Positions 6,137 through 12,499 of a DNA stretch of 33,489 nucleotides are shown one piece after another; position 1 is the first letter of the stretch, and every line of letters begins with the position of its first letter. Source of the stretch: Planctomycetota bacterium (GTDB lineage Bacteria; Planctomycetota; Planctomycetia; Pirellulales; Pirellulaceae); assembly GCA_023430365.1 (NCBI GenBank), contig JAEZAS010000195.1, forward strand, positions 1 through 33,489. Reading direction: 5' to 3'. The translations under genes and the position numbers were made by a program. Below the pieces are notes generated by a model that was not told the DNA's origin, did not search any database, and saw only the letters and a program-made list of their open reading frames with translations.

Positions 6137-7645
6137 CTACCGGCCGTTCCGCCGTGGATCGTTGGCATCGGCGTTTTCACCGACGCCCATGTACAGCGGA
6201 GCCGGTTCGGTCCGCGGCCGGCCGAGGATGTACAGGTCGTCGATCATCGAGCAGCGGCGTTCGCGGGTGAACGTGAGCGGCGTGGTAACGCCTTCCCCCG
6301 TCGGGCCGGCGATCGAAAACGACAGGTAGCCTTCGCCACCCAGGCCGAGCGACGCCATGCAGGGGCCGTTCTTCACGAACAAGGTCGTGTCGAGGATGCG
6401 GCCCATCTTGGTCATGTTCTTGACGTTTTGGCTGTGGATGATGCTCGTGTGGCGGAAGCCGTGCTCGTAGTGCTTCGCCTTGTGAATTGCTTCGTCCACG
6501 TTGCGGCAGCGAACGAAGGGAACGAACGGCATCATCTGCTCGACGGGGACGAACGGATTGTGCTCGTCGGTCTCGCCGAAGATGAGTTCCACCTTTTCGG
6601 AAATGCTGCGTCCTGCGGCCTTGGCGAGGACCGAGGCGTCCTGACCGATGAAGTCCTTGCAAGCGGCGTCGTGGCGATCGGCTCCCTCGCCCACCTGGAT
6701 GATTGCCTTGCGGGTCAGCTCGTCGATCTCGCGGCTGTTCAGGCGAACGGCCCCGGCCCGCTCCATGGCTTCCATCATGCGGTCGAAAACCGAGTCGACG
6801 ACGAACACTTCCTTCTCCGCGATGCAGAGCAGATTGTTGTCGTACGATCCGCCCTGGATGATGCAGCGGGCGGCGTTGTTGAGATCGGCTGTTTCGTCGA
6901 TGACGACCGGCGGGTTGCCGGGACCAGCGACCACCGCTCGCTTGCCCGAGCGGAGGGCGGCGCGGGCGACGGCGGGACCACCGGTCACGCAGATCATGTT
7001 GATGCCGCGATGGGCAAACAGGGCGTTGGCCGTGTCGAGCGTCGGTTCGGCAATGAGCGAAATCAGGTTGTCGATGCCGAGATCTTTGTAGATCGCCTGG
7101 TTGAAACGCTTCACGCCTTCGGCGGCGACCTTCTTGCCGCTCGGATGCGGGTTGACGACCACGGCGTTGCCGGCCGAGATCATGTTCACGGCGTTGCCGG
7201 TGATCGTCGGCAGCGAGTGGGTGACCGGCGTGATAGCCAGAATCACTCCGAATGGAGCGTGCTCGATCACCGCCAGGCCGTTGTCGCCGCTGTAGGCTTC
7301 GGTGCGAAGAAACTCAATGCCCGGCGTACGCTCGCCGAGCGTCTTGAGCTTCTCGATCTTGTGTTCGAGACGTCCGATCTTAGTCTCGTTCATCTCCATC
7401 GTGCCGAGTTCGATGCACTGCGCGATCGAGATGCGGCGGATATGCTCGATGATCCGCTTGCGGTCGGCCATGGTGCGCTCTTGGAGCTGCTCAAAGGCCT
7501 GGCGTGCGGCGGCAACGGCTTCGTCCGGATCGTGGAAGATGCCAAAGCGGCCCGCATACGACTTGGGAGCCGCATTGGCCCCACGGCCAACTTCGGCGAG
7601 CACCTGGGCGACGACGTTGCGAATGATGTCTTCGTTGATCTGCAT
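6137..7645 (-). CDS. CoA-acylating aldehyde dehydrogenase (PduP/EutE-like) with N-terminal encapsulation peptide
   Basis: The 502-residue enzyme is predicted to oxidise lactaldehyde (or another short aldehyde) to the acyl-CoA with NAD+ inside the shell. Residues 3-19 (INEDIIRNVVAQVLAEV) match BMC targeting helices. The aldehyde dehydrogenase domain follows, with the cofactor strand AVIEHAPFGVILAITPVTH (125-143), HPSGK (167-171), ICVTGGP (218-224) and the catalytic Cys274 in NNLLC. This Cys context is that of the CoA-dependent PduP/EutE branch rather than ordinary hydrolysing dehydrogenases. ATG at 7645; the next gene upstream is a pentamer gene 95 bp away. True substrate is inferred from the neighbouring aldolase. 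Confidence 0.93.
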   Translation of the reverse strand: MQINEDIIRNVVAQVLAEVGRGANAAPKSYAGRFGIFHDPDEAVAAARQAFEQLQERTMADRKRIIEHIRRISIAQCIELGTMEMNETKIGRLEHKIEKLKTLGERTPGIEFLRTEAYSGDNGLAVIEHAPFGVILAITPVTHSLPTITGNAVNMISAGNAVVVNPHPSGKKVAAEGVKRFNQAIYKDLGIDNLISLIAEPTLDTANALFAHRGINMICVTGGPAVARAALRSGKRAVVAGPGNPPVVIDETADLNNAARCIIQGGSYDNNLLCIAEKEVFVVDSVFDRMMEAMERAGAVRLNSREIDELTRKAIIQVGEGADRHDAACKDFIGQDASVLAKAAGRSISEKVELIFGETDEHNPFVPVEQMMPFVPFVRCRNVDEAIHKAKHYEHGFRHTSIIHSQNVKNMTKMGRILDTTLFVKNGPCMASLGLGGEGYLSFSIAGPTGEGVTTPLTFTRERRCSMIDDLYILGRPRTEPAPLYMGVGENADANDPRRNGR

Positions 7646-7740
7646 ATCTGTGCCAACTTTTCAGTTGAGTGTTTCGCTGGTCTCTTCGCCTGCCGAATGT
7701 TGGACGGACGGAGAGAGCTTTCCTCGCCAGTAGTGGTCGA

Positions 7741-8058
7741 TCAGGACTTTGCTTCGCGGTCGTACACCATTCCAGTATCGACATGCACCTGGTCGACGAT
7801 GCCGATCACAACGGCATCAACCGGCAGGTTCTTCGTCTCTGGAGTAAGTCGGGCGCTCGAGCCCTGCGTGAGCAGGACATAGTCGCCCACGCCGGCGCCG
7901 AGCGTGTCGACGGCGACAAACGTCCGGCCGGTCGTCGTGAGGCTCTTGCGCTCGTTAGGTTCAACCCGGTACGGCTCGACGATGAGCAGCTTGTAGCCGG
8001 TCATGGCCGACACCTTCTGCGTCGAGACGAGCGAACCGGTGACTTTGGCGACAAACAT
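7741..8058 (-). CDS. BMC-P shell vertex protein (EutN/CcmL family), copy 3
   Basis: The 105-residue pentamer-type shell protein begins MFVAKVTGSLVSTQK and shows KLLIVEPY, the VDTLGAGVGDYVLLTQGSSAR loop (about 50-70) and VIGIVDQVHV near the end. It is a little longer than the other two pentamers because of a short C-terminal extension. Its ATG overlaps the stop codon of the acetate-kinase-like gene by one base (TAATG), indicating translational coupling. Confidence 0.93.
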   Translation of the reverse strand: MFVAKVTGSLVSTQKVSAMTGYKLLIVEPYRVEPNERKSLTTTGRTFVAVDTLGAGVGDYVLLTQGSSARLTPETKNLPVDAVVIGIVDQVHVDTGMVYDREAKS

Positions 8059-9248
8059 TAGCCTTGCCCCTCCAGCAGATGCTTCGTCTGGCGGGCGACC
8101 ACCAGTTCCTCGTTGGTCGGGATGACCCAGAGTTGGGTTTTGCTGTCGGGAGAGCTGATCTTGCTCTCGCCCTTGGCCGTCGCATTGGCCTGTGGATCGA
8201 GCGAGATGCCGAGCCCTTCAAGATTCTCGCACACGGCTGAGCGAACGTTGACGCCGTTCTCGCCGATGCCCCCGGTGAACACGATCACGTCGGCTCCGCC
8301 GAGTTCGACCAACATCCCGCCCAAATGCCGGCGGATTTCAGCCGTGAAGACGTCGAGCGCCAGCCGGGCTCGCGCTTTTCCGGTTGCCGCCGCCTCTTCC
8401 AGGTCGCGAATGTCGCCACTGATGCCGCTCAGCCCCAGCAAGCCGCTCTTCTCGGCGAGCGTGTCGAGCACTTGATGCAGCGACAGCCCTTCCGACTGCA
8501 TGATCAGCGGAATGGCAAACGGATCGAAGTCGCCGACGCGGTTGTTCTGCGGCAAGCCAGTCTGCGGGCTCATGCCCATCGTGGTTGCCACGCTCTGCTG
8601 GCCGCGGATCGCACAGAGACTGTTCGAGCCACCAAGGTGGCACGAAATGATCCGCAGGTCGTACCGCTCGAGCAATTGCGACGTCCGCATCGCAATGTAG
8701 CGATGGCTTGCTCCATGAAAGCCCCAGCGCTTGATGTGCAGCTTCTCTGCCCACTCGTAGGGAATGGGGTAGTATCGCTGCGCATCGCCCATCGTCAGAT
8801 GAAAGCCCGTTTCGTAGGCTGCCACGAGCGGAATGTCCGGCAGCTTCTCGGCGAGCAGACGCATCGCCTTGATGTAGGGAGGATTGTGAGCAGGGGCGAC
8901 CAGGCTCATTTCCTCCATCGCAGCCAGCACGTCGTCGTTCACTCGCTGCACGCCGCTGATCCGGCCGCCATGCACCGCCTTGAAGCCGATGGCCGCCACT
9001 TCACTGGCGTCCTTCAGGCATCCCGACTGCGGATCGGTGAGCTGCTCGAGGCACGTTCGCACCGCGACTGCGTGGTCGGGCACCTTCGTCTTGAGCTCGC
9101 TGCGCTTGCCGCCAATTTCGACAAAGCACGGGCTCTCCGCAGAACCGATCCGCTCGACGCCGCCGCGCGCCAATTGACGCTCGTCCGTCATGTCGAACAG
9201 CCGGTACTTGAAGCTCGTCGAGCCCAGGTTGGCGACCAGGATCTTCAT
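8058..9248 (-). CDS. ackA: Acetate/propionate-kinase-family enzyme (predicted lactyl-phosphate kinase)
   Basis: The 396-residue protein belongs to the ASKHA acetate kinase family, which transfers a phosphate from an acyl-phosphate to ADP. Visible motifs are NLGSTSFK (7-14, including the conserved Asn7), a YETGFH segment, HLGGSNS, the GLPQNNRVGDFDP stretch that replaces the usual MGTRxGDIDP, and the nucleotide motif VFTGGIGENGVNVR near residue 320. The divergence from housekeeping AckA fits a BMC-linked branch acting on the product of PduL. No encapsulation-like end is visible, so it is likely cytosolic and supplies the ATP gain of the pathway. ATG at 9248; its stop overlaps the next pentamer gene. 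Confidence 0.9.
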   Translation of the reverse strand: MKILVANLGSTSFKYRLFDMTDERQLARGGVERIGSAESPCFVEIGGKRSELKTKVPDHAVAVRTCLEQLTDPQSGCLKDASEVAAIGFKAVHGGRISGVQRVNDDVLAAMEEMSLVAPAHNPPYIKAMRLLAEKLPDIPLVAAYETGFHLTMGDAQRYYPIPYEWAEKLHIKRWGFHGASHRYIAMRTSQLLERYDLRIISCHLGGSNSLCAIRGQQSVATTMGMSPQTGLPQNNRVGDFDPFAIPLIMQSEGLSLHQVLDTLAEKSGLLGLSGISGDIRDLEEAAATGKARARLALDVFTAEIRRHLGGMLVELGGADVIVFTGGIGENGVNVRSAVCENLEGLGISLDPQANATAKGESKISSPDSKTQLWVIPTNEELVVARQTKHLLEGQG

Positions 9249-9304
9249 GGAATCATCCGTGGAGTTGAGGCAGAGGCGAATCGCCTGTGCAACGCGACGA
9301 CGTC

Positions 9305-9574
9305 TTAGCCTAGGAAGGCTTCCAGCAGGCCTTCAGCCGGGCGCGGAATCACATGGCTTCCGACCAGTTCGCCGACTTGCTGAGCCGCTTGAGCGCCAGC
9401 TTCCACGGCGGCCCGGACGCTGCCGACGTCGCCACGCACGATCGTGGTGACCAAGGCGCCGCCAATGCCAATTCGCTTCACGATCTGCACGTTGGCTGCC
9501 TTCGCCATCGCGTCGGTCGCTTCGACCAGGCCCACGAGGCCCTTCGTTTCAATCAGTCCAATCGCTGTGTTCAT
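9305..9574 (-). CDS. BMC-H shell hexamer protein 1, with atypical pore loop
   Basis: The 89-residue single-domain hexamer protein is clearly of the PduA/CcmK type (AIGLIETKGLVGLVEATDAM, TIVRGDVGSVRAAVEAG, HVIPRP). Aligned without gaps to PduA, the pore stretch KIGSGL becomes GIGGAL (residues 36-41), so the pore Lys and Ser are replaced by Gly and Gly, and the last Gly of GSG by Ala. This may alter which metabolites cross the shell. It has an AAAGG ribosome site before ATG 9574 and lies 89 bp from BMC-H 2. Confidence 0.95.
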   Translation of the reverse strand: MNTAIGLIETKGLVGLVEATDAMAKAANVQIVKRIGIGGALVTTIVRGDVGSVRAAVEAGAQAAQQVGELVGSHVIPRPAEGLLEAFLG

Positions 9575-9663
9575 TTAAGAAACCTTTTCGGTGTGTTTTG
9601 ATGCTTGGGGGGATCAACGGTGGCTGAAGTCTTGTTCTAGTTCGCTGCTTCGCGTCACCGCGC

Positions 9664-9966
9664 CTAGGCGTTGGGCGAGCGATTGATCGACGGCGGCAGG
9701 ACGATGTCCAGGTCTTCGTGCGGACGCGGAATGACCTGCACGCTGACGACTTCACCGATCCGGCCTGCGGCCGCGGCGCCCGCGTCGGTGGCGCTCTTCA
9801 CGGCGGCGACGTCGCCGGTTACGAAAGCCGACACCAGACCGCTGCCGACCTTGTCCCAGCCGACCAACTGCACGTTGGCTGCCTTCAACATCGCGTCGGC
9901 CGCCTCAAGCAGGGCGATAAAGCCCTTGCACTCGATCATGCCGAGCGCTTCATTCGCTTTTGCCAT
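9664..9966 (-). CDS. BMC-H shell hexamer protein 2
   Basis: The 100-residue hexamer protein (EALGMIECKGFIALLEAADAM, AFVTGDVAAVKSATDAG, VQVIPRPHEDLD) has a standard pore sequence, KVGSGL (39-44). A ten-residue tail (PSINRSPNA) extends beyond the core. It is the first shell gene of the cluster, with a GGGAG ribosome site before ATG 9966, and with BMC-H 1 should form the flat facets. No tandem-domain (BMC-T) protein is found in this window. Confidence 0.95.
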   Translation of the reverse strand: MAKANEALGMIECKGFIALLEAADAMLKAANVQLVGWDKVGSGLVSAFVTGDVAAVKSATDAGAAAAGRIGEVVSVQVIPRPHEDLDIVLPPSINRSPNA

Positions 9967-10042
9967 TGAGAAAACTCCCTATCGTTGGTGAGAAAACGTT
10001 CTGAGCTTTAATGAGCTGCAAGCGTATTAAAGACGCCTGGCT

Positions 10043-10759
10043 TTAGTGTTTGCATTTGCAATCGTCGGCCTGCTTTAGCAGTTCCACCTTGGTGGCCGCT
10101 TCCAGGAAACAGGCGTTGCCTTCGTCGGTGTCGATGTGCACTTCGAGCTTGCTGGTGGCGTCGGCCCGAACGAGGAGATCCTCAAACAGCACACTGCACT
10201 GCGGCGACTCGACTCGCAGGTTCATGAAGTCGCCATTCTTCACGCCGTAGTGCTCACAATCCTTCAAGTTCATGTGGACGTGGCGAGCGGCGCGAATGAC
10301 TCCCTGGTTGAGTTCCACGACTCCTTTCGGTCCCACGAGCACGCAGCCGGGCGTGCCTTCGATGTTGCCGCTGTGACGGACCGGAGCGTCGATTCCGAGC
10401 GAGATACTATCGGTAAACGCCAGTTCGACCTGGCTGAAGTTGCGAGTCGGGCCGAGGACGCGAACCGTCGGCAACATACGGCGACGGGGACCGACGACCA
10501 TGACCGTTTCGGCGGCCGCATAAAAGCCGTCCTGATAGAGCGGCTTGTCGGGCGTGAGCTTGTGTCCCGGGCCAAAGAGGATCTCGACGTGCTCGTCGGT
10601 CAGGTGGCAATGCCGCGCGGAAATGCTGACGAGCAACTTGGGCGGGCCGGCCTCCTTCGCTGGACTGCCGTTGGCCGAAGCGCCGGGCGCATTGGCAAGC
10701 ACGACCTGGCGAACGATGCGTTCGATAATCGCCCGATCAAGCGATGGAGCTGAACTCAT
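10043..10759 (-). CDS. pduL: PduL-type phosphate acyltransferase with N-terminal encapsulation peptide
   Basis: The 238-residue enzyme exchanges CoA for phosphate on an acyl-CoA, here predicted to be lactyl-CoA, which regenerates CoA in the lumen. Residues 7-23 (LDRAIIERIVRQVVLAN) form the targeting helix, followed by a flexible Ala/Gly/Ser linker. The two PduL beta-barrel halves carry the zinc-binding histidines His50/His52 (RHCHLT), His160/His162 (RHVHMN) and His208 (EVHIDTDEGNA). The C-terminus ends in a Cys/Lys/His cluster (CKCKH) of unknown meaning. It follows the regulator by 64 bp. Confidence 0.94.
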   Translation of the reverse strand: MSSAPSLDRAIIERIVRQVVLANAPGASANGSPAKEAGPPKLLVSISARHCHLTDEHVEILFGPGHKLTPDKPLYQDGFYAAAETVMVVGPRRRMLPTVRVLGPTRNFSQVELAFTDSISLGIDAPVRHSGNIEGTPGCVLVGPKGVVELNQGVIRAARHVHMNLKDCEHYGVKNGDFMNLRVESPQCSVLFEDLLVRADATSKLEVHIDTDEGNACFLEAATKVELLKQADDCKCKH

Positions 10760-10823
10760 GGAGAGGTCTTTCCGCTAACCTTGGAATGGCGACATGATGG
10801 ACGCCATCGCACTATCGTTTGTT

Positions 10824-11633
10824 TCAGGATTGCTTTTCGTCGGCTGGGCGAGCTTCGATCGTCTGCTCAGCCACGATAAGTTTCACACCGGCTTGCTCAA
10901 CTCGTGCTCGCCACTCGGGGGCAATTCCCGAGTCGGTCACCAGGTAGTCGATCTCATCCAACCCGCACATCAGGGCCAGACTTGACTGACCGAACTTGGT
11001 GCTGTCGGCGACGACGACCACCTCATCGGCGGCCTTCATCATCGCCATCTCGGTTTCGACGAGCAGTAGGTTGCTGTTGTACAAGCCTCGTTCGTTAATT
11101 CCCGCGACGCTAACGACCGCCCGGCGAACGTTCAGACCGGCGAGCATTTGATTCGCATAGGCGCCGACCGAAACACCGGTCTTGGTGTGCACATAGCCGC
11201 CGATCAAAACCAGGTCGGCCTTTTCACTGGAAGTGAAGAGGTTGGCGACCGGCAACGAGTTGGTCACTACTTGCAACGGCCGGCCGACGAGCAGTTGTGC
11301 TAGCTCGTAAGTCGTGCTGCCGCCATCCAACAGGACGGTGTCGTTGTCTTCTATCAATCGACTCGCGGCGAGCGCCACCTGTCGTTTGCGATCCCAGTTC
11401 AGCGACTGCCGCTGATCAAAATGGGCAAGCTTGGGAGACGGGCCGGTATAAAACACCCCGCCGTGGGTACGCTGGGCGACGCCGATCTCTTCCAAGTAGT
11501 CCAGGTCGCGGCGAACCGTCGACTCCGAAACCTGTAGCTGGCCGGCCAGATCGGGCAGTGACGCGAATCCGCGTTGCCGGACCAGCTCTAGCACTCGGTT
11601 TCGCCGCTCATCGGGCATCATCTGCTTGATCAA
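10824..11633 (-). CDS. DeoR-family transcriptional regulator of the BMC operon
   Basis: The protein (269 residues from TTG 11633) has an N-terminal winged helix-turn-helix ending in the family signature RRDLDYLEEIG...RTHGG, and a C-terminal sugar-phosphate sensor domain with LLDGGSTTYELA, VVTNSLPVA and VVVADSTKFGQ. DeoR proteins usually repress sugar catabolic genes and release DNA when a phosphorylated intermediate binds. As first gene of the cluster it probably controls its own operon. I prefer the TTG at 11633 because an AGGAGG lies 7 bases upstream; the ATGs at 11621 and 11618 are alternatives with poorer spacing. Ligand (a deoxyhexulose phosphate or DHAP) is inferred only. Confidence 0.9.
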   Translation of the reverse strand: MIKQMMPDERRNRVLELVRQRGFASLPDLAGQLQVSESTVRRDLDYLEEIGVAQRTHGGVFYTGPSPKLAHFDQRQSLNWDRKRQVALAASRLIEDNDTVLLDGGSTTYELAQLLVGRPLQVVTNSLPVANLFTSSEKADLVLIGGYVHTKTGVSVGAYANQMLAGLNVRRAVVSVAGINERGLYNSNLLLVETEMAMMKAADEVVVVADSTKFGQSSLALMCGLDEIDYLVTDSGIAPEWRARVEQAGVKLIVAEQTIEARPADEKQS

Positions 11634-11697
11634 ACTCAGCCCTCCTGCAGCGACTTGGTCAAGTATGTGCAACCGATCGACAGATTGCAAGCATGCG

Positions 11698-11715
11698 GTG
11701 AAAGAAATCTTTCAC
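11698..11715. promoter_or_regulatory. Candidate operator GTGAAAG-AAAT-CTTTCAC
   Basis: A perfect 7-bp inverted repeat with a 4-base loop lies in the leader of the BMC operon, just downstream of the predicted transcription start and about 65 bases before the regulator start. Its position and symmetry suit a repressor site, perhaps for the adjacent DeoR protein. Confidence 0.5.
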
Positions 11716-11734
11716 GTGCGCGTGCTGTGCGTAA

Positions 11735-11762
11735 CTTATTGTGAGAATTCTCGTTGTGTCAA
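11735..11762 (-). promoter_or_regulatory. Candidate promoter of the regulator-BMC operon with palindromic spacer
   Basis: On the minus strand a perfect TTGACA (11762-11757) is followed by a 16-base spacer and AATAAG (11740-11735; 4 of 6 matches to TATAAT). The palindrome GAGAATTCTC (11743-11752) lies inside the spacer, where a bound repressor would block RNA polymerase. This is the only good promoter I see upstream of the 12-gene cluster. Confidence 0.55.
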
Positions 11763-11818
11763 ACTTATCTCTCGGAAAGGATCCGCCATCACAGAAAGAT
11801 GTGGAAAATGCGCAGCAA

Positions 11819-11845
11819 TTAACGCCGCCCTCAGGAAGGCGTTCA
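11819..11845 (-). terminator. Weak hairpin downstream of purN
   Basis: AACGCC/GGCGTT arms around an 11-base loop (11821-11843) follow the purN stop on the minus strand. No good U-tract is present, so it is only a possible terminator separating ileS-purN from the BMC operon promoter. Confidence 0.3.
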
Positions 11846-11873
11846 ACGAAGCATTGGAGAGTGTGCGCGAAAT

Positions 11874-12494
11874 CTATCGCACGGAGACACGGCGGCCGTG
11901 GACTACGACCCGATCCGCCGCGATGAGCCGGATGGCTTCAGGCAGAGCTTCGCACTCCGTCGCGAAGACGCGCTTTTGCAGCGCTTCTGGCGTATCATCG
12001 TCCGCTACCGCCACGGCTCGTTGCAGCAAGATGGGGCCGTGGTCGTACTCGTTATCAACGAAATGAACGGTGCAGCCGGTCAGCTTTGCGCCGTATTCCA
12101 AAACTGCCTCGTGGACCTTGATTCCATACATCCCCTTGCCGCAGAAGGAGGGGATCAGGGCAGGATGGATATTAACTACCCGATTCTCGAAATCGGGCGG
12201 AATCGGAACGTGCTTTAAGTAGCCGCCCATGACAACGAGTTGCACTCCCGCATCCCGGCATGGACCGAAGACCGCGTCTCGAAACGTTTCGGGCGACGCG
12301 TACTTCCGCTGCTCGATCACGAGCGTAGGGATTCGCCGGGAGGAGGCGAAAGCCAGCCCACCGGCGCGCGGCGTACTGGAAATCACCAGGCGAACGTCAA
12401 TATCCAGTTCGCCTTGATCGCATTTTTCAAGCAAATTGCGCAGCGTCGTGCCGCCGCCGGAAATCAATACTGCAATCGGGAGCGGAGCAGCCAT
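11874..12494 (-). CDS. purN: Phosphoribosylglycinamide formyltransferase
   Basis: The 206-residue enzyme transfers a formyl group from 10-formyl-tetrahydrofolate to GAR in purine synthesis. The phosphate-binding loop ISGGGTTLRN (11-20) and the catalytic triad Asn108, His110 (NIHPALIPSF) and Asp151 (DHGPIL) are present, and the length is normal. It begins 5 bp after the ileS stop, so the two are probably co-transcribed; there is no known functional link between them. Confidence 0.93.
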   Translation of the reverse strand: MAAPLPIAVLISGGGTTLRNLLEKCDQGELDIDVRLVISSTPRAGGLAFASSRRIPTLVIEQRKYASPETFRDAVFGPCRDAGVQLVVMGGYLKHVPIPPDFENRVVNIHPALIPSFCGKGMYGIKVHEAVLEYGAKLTGCTVHFVDNEYDHGPILLQRAVAVADDDTPEALQKRVFATECEALPEAIRLIAADRVVVHGRRVSVR

Positions 12495-12499
12495 CCTCG

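Noticed and set aside
6104..7882. 592-codon plus-strand frame opposite the aldehyde dehydrogenase
   Set aside because: It is the shadow of the dehydrogenase, which has complete catalytic motifs and BMC neighbours.
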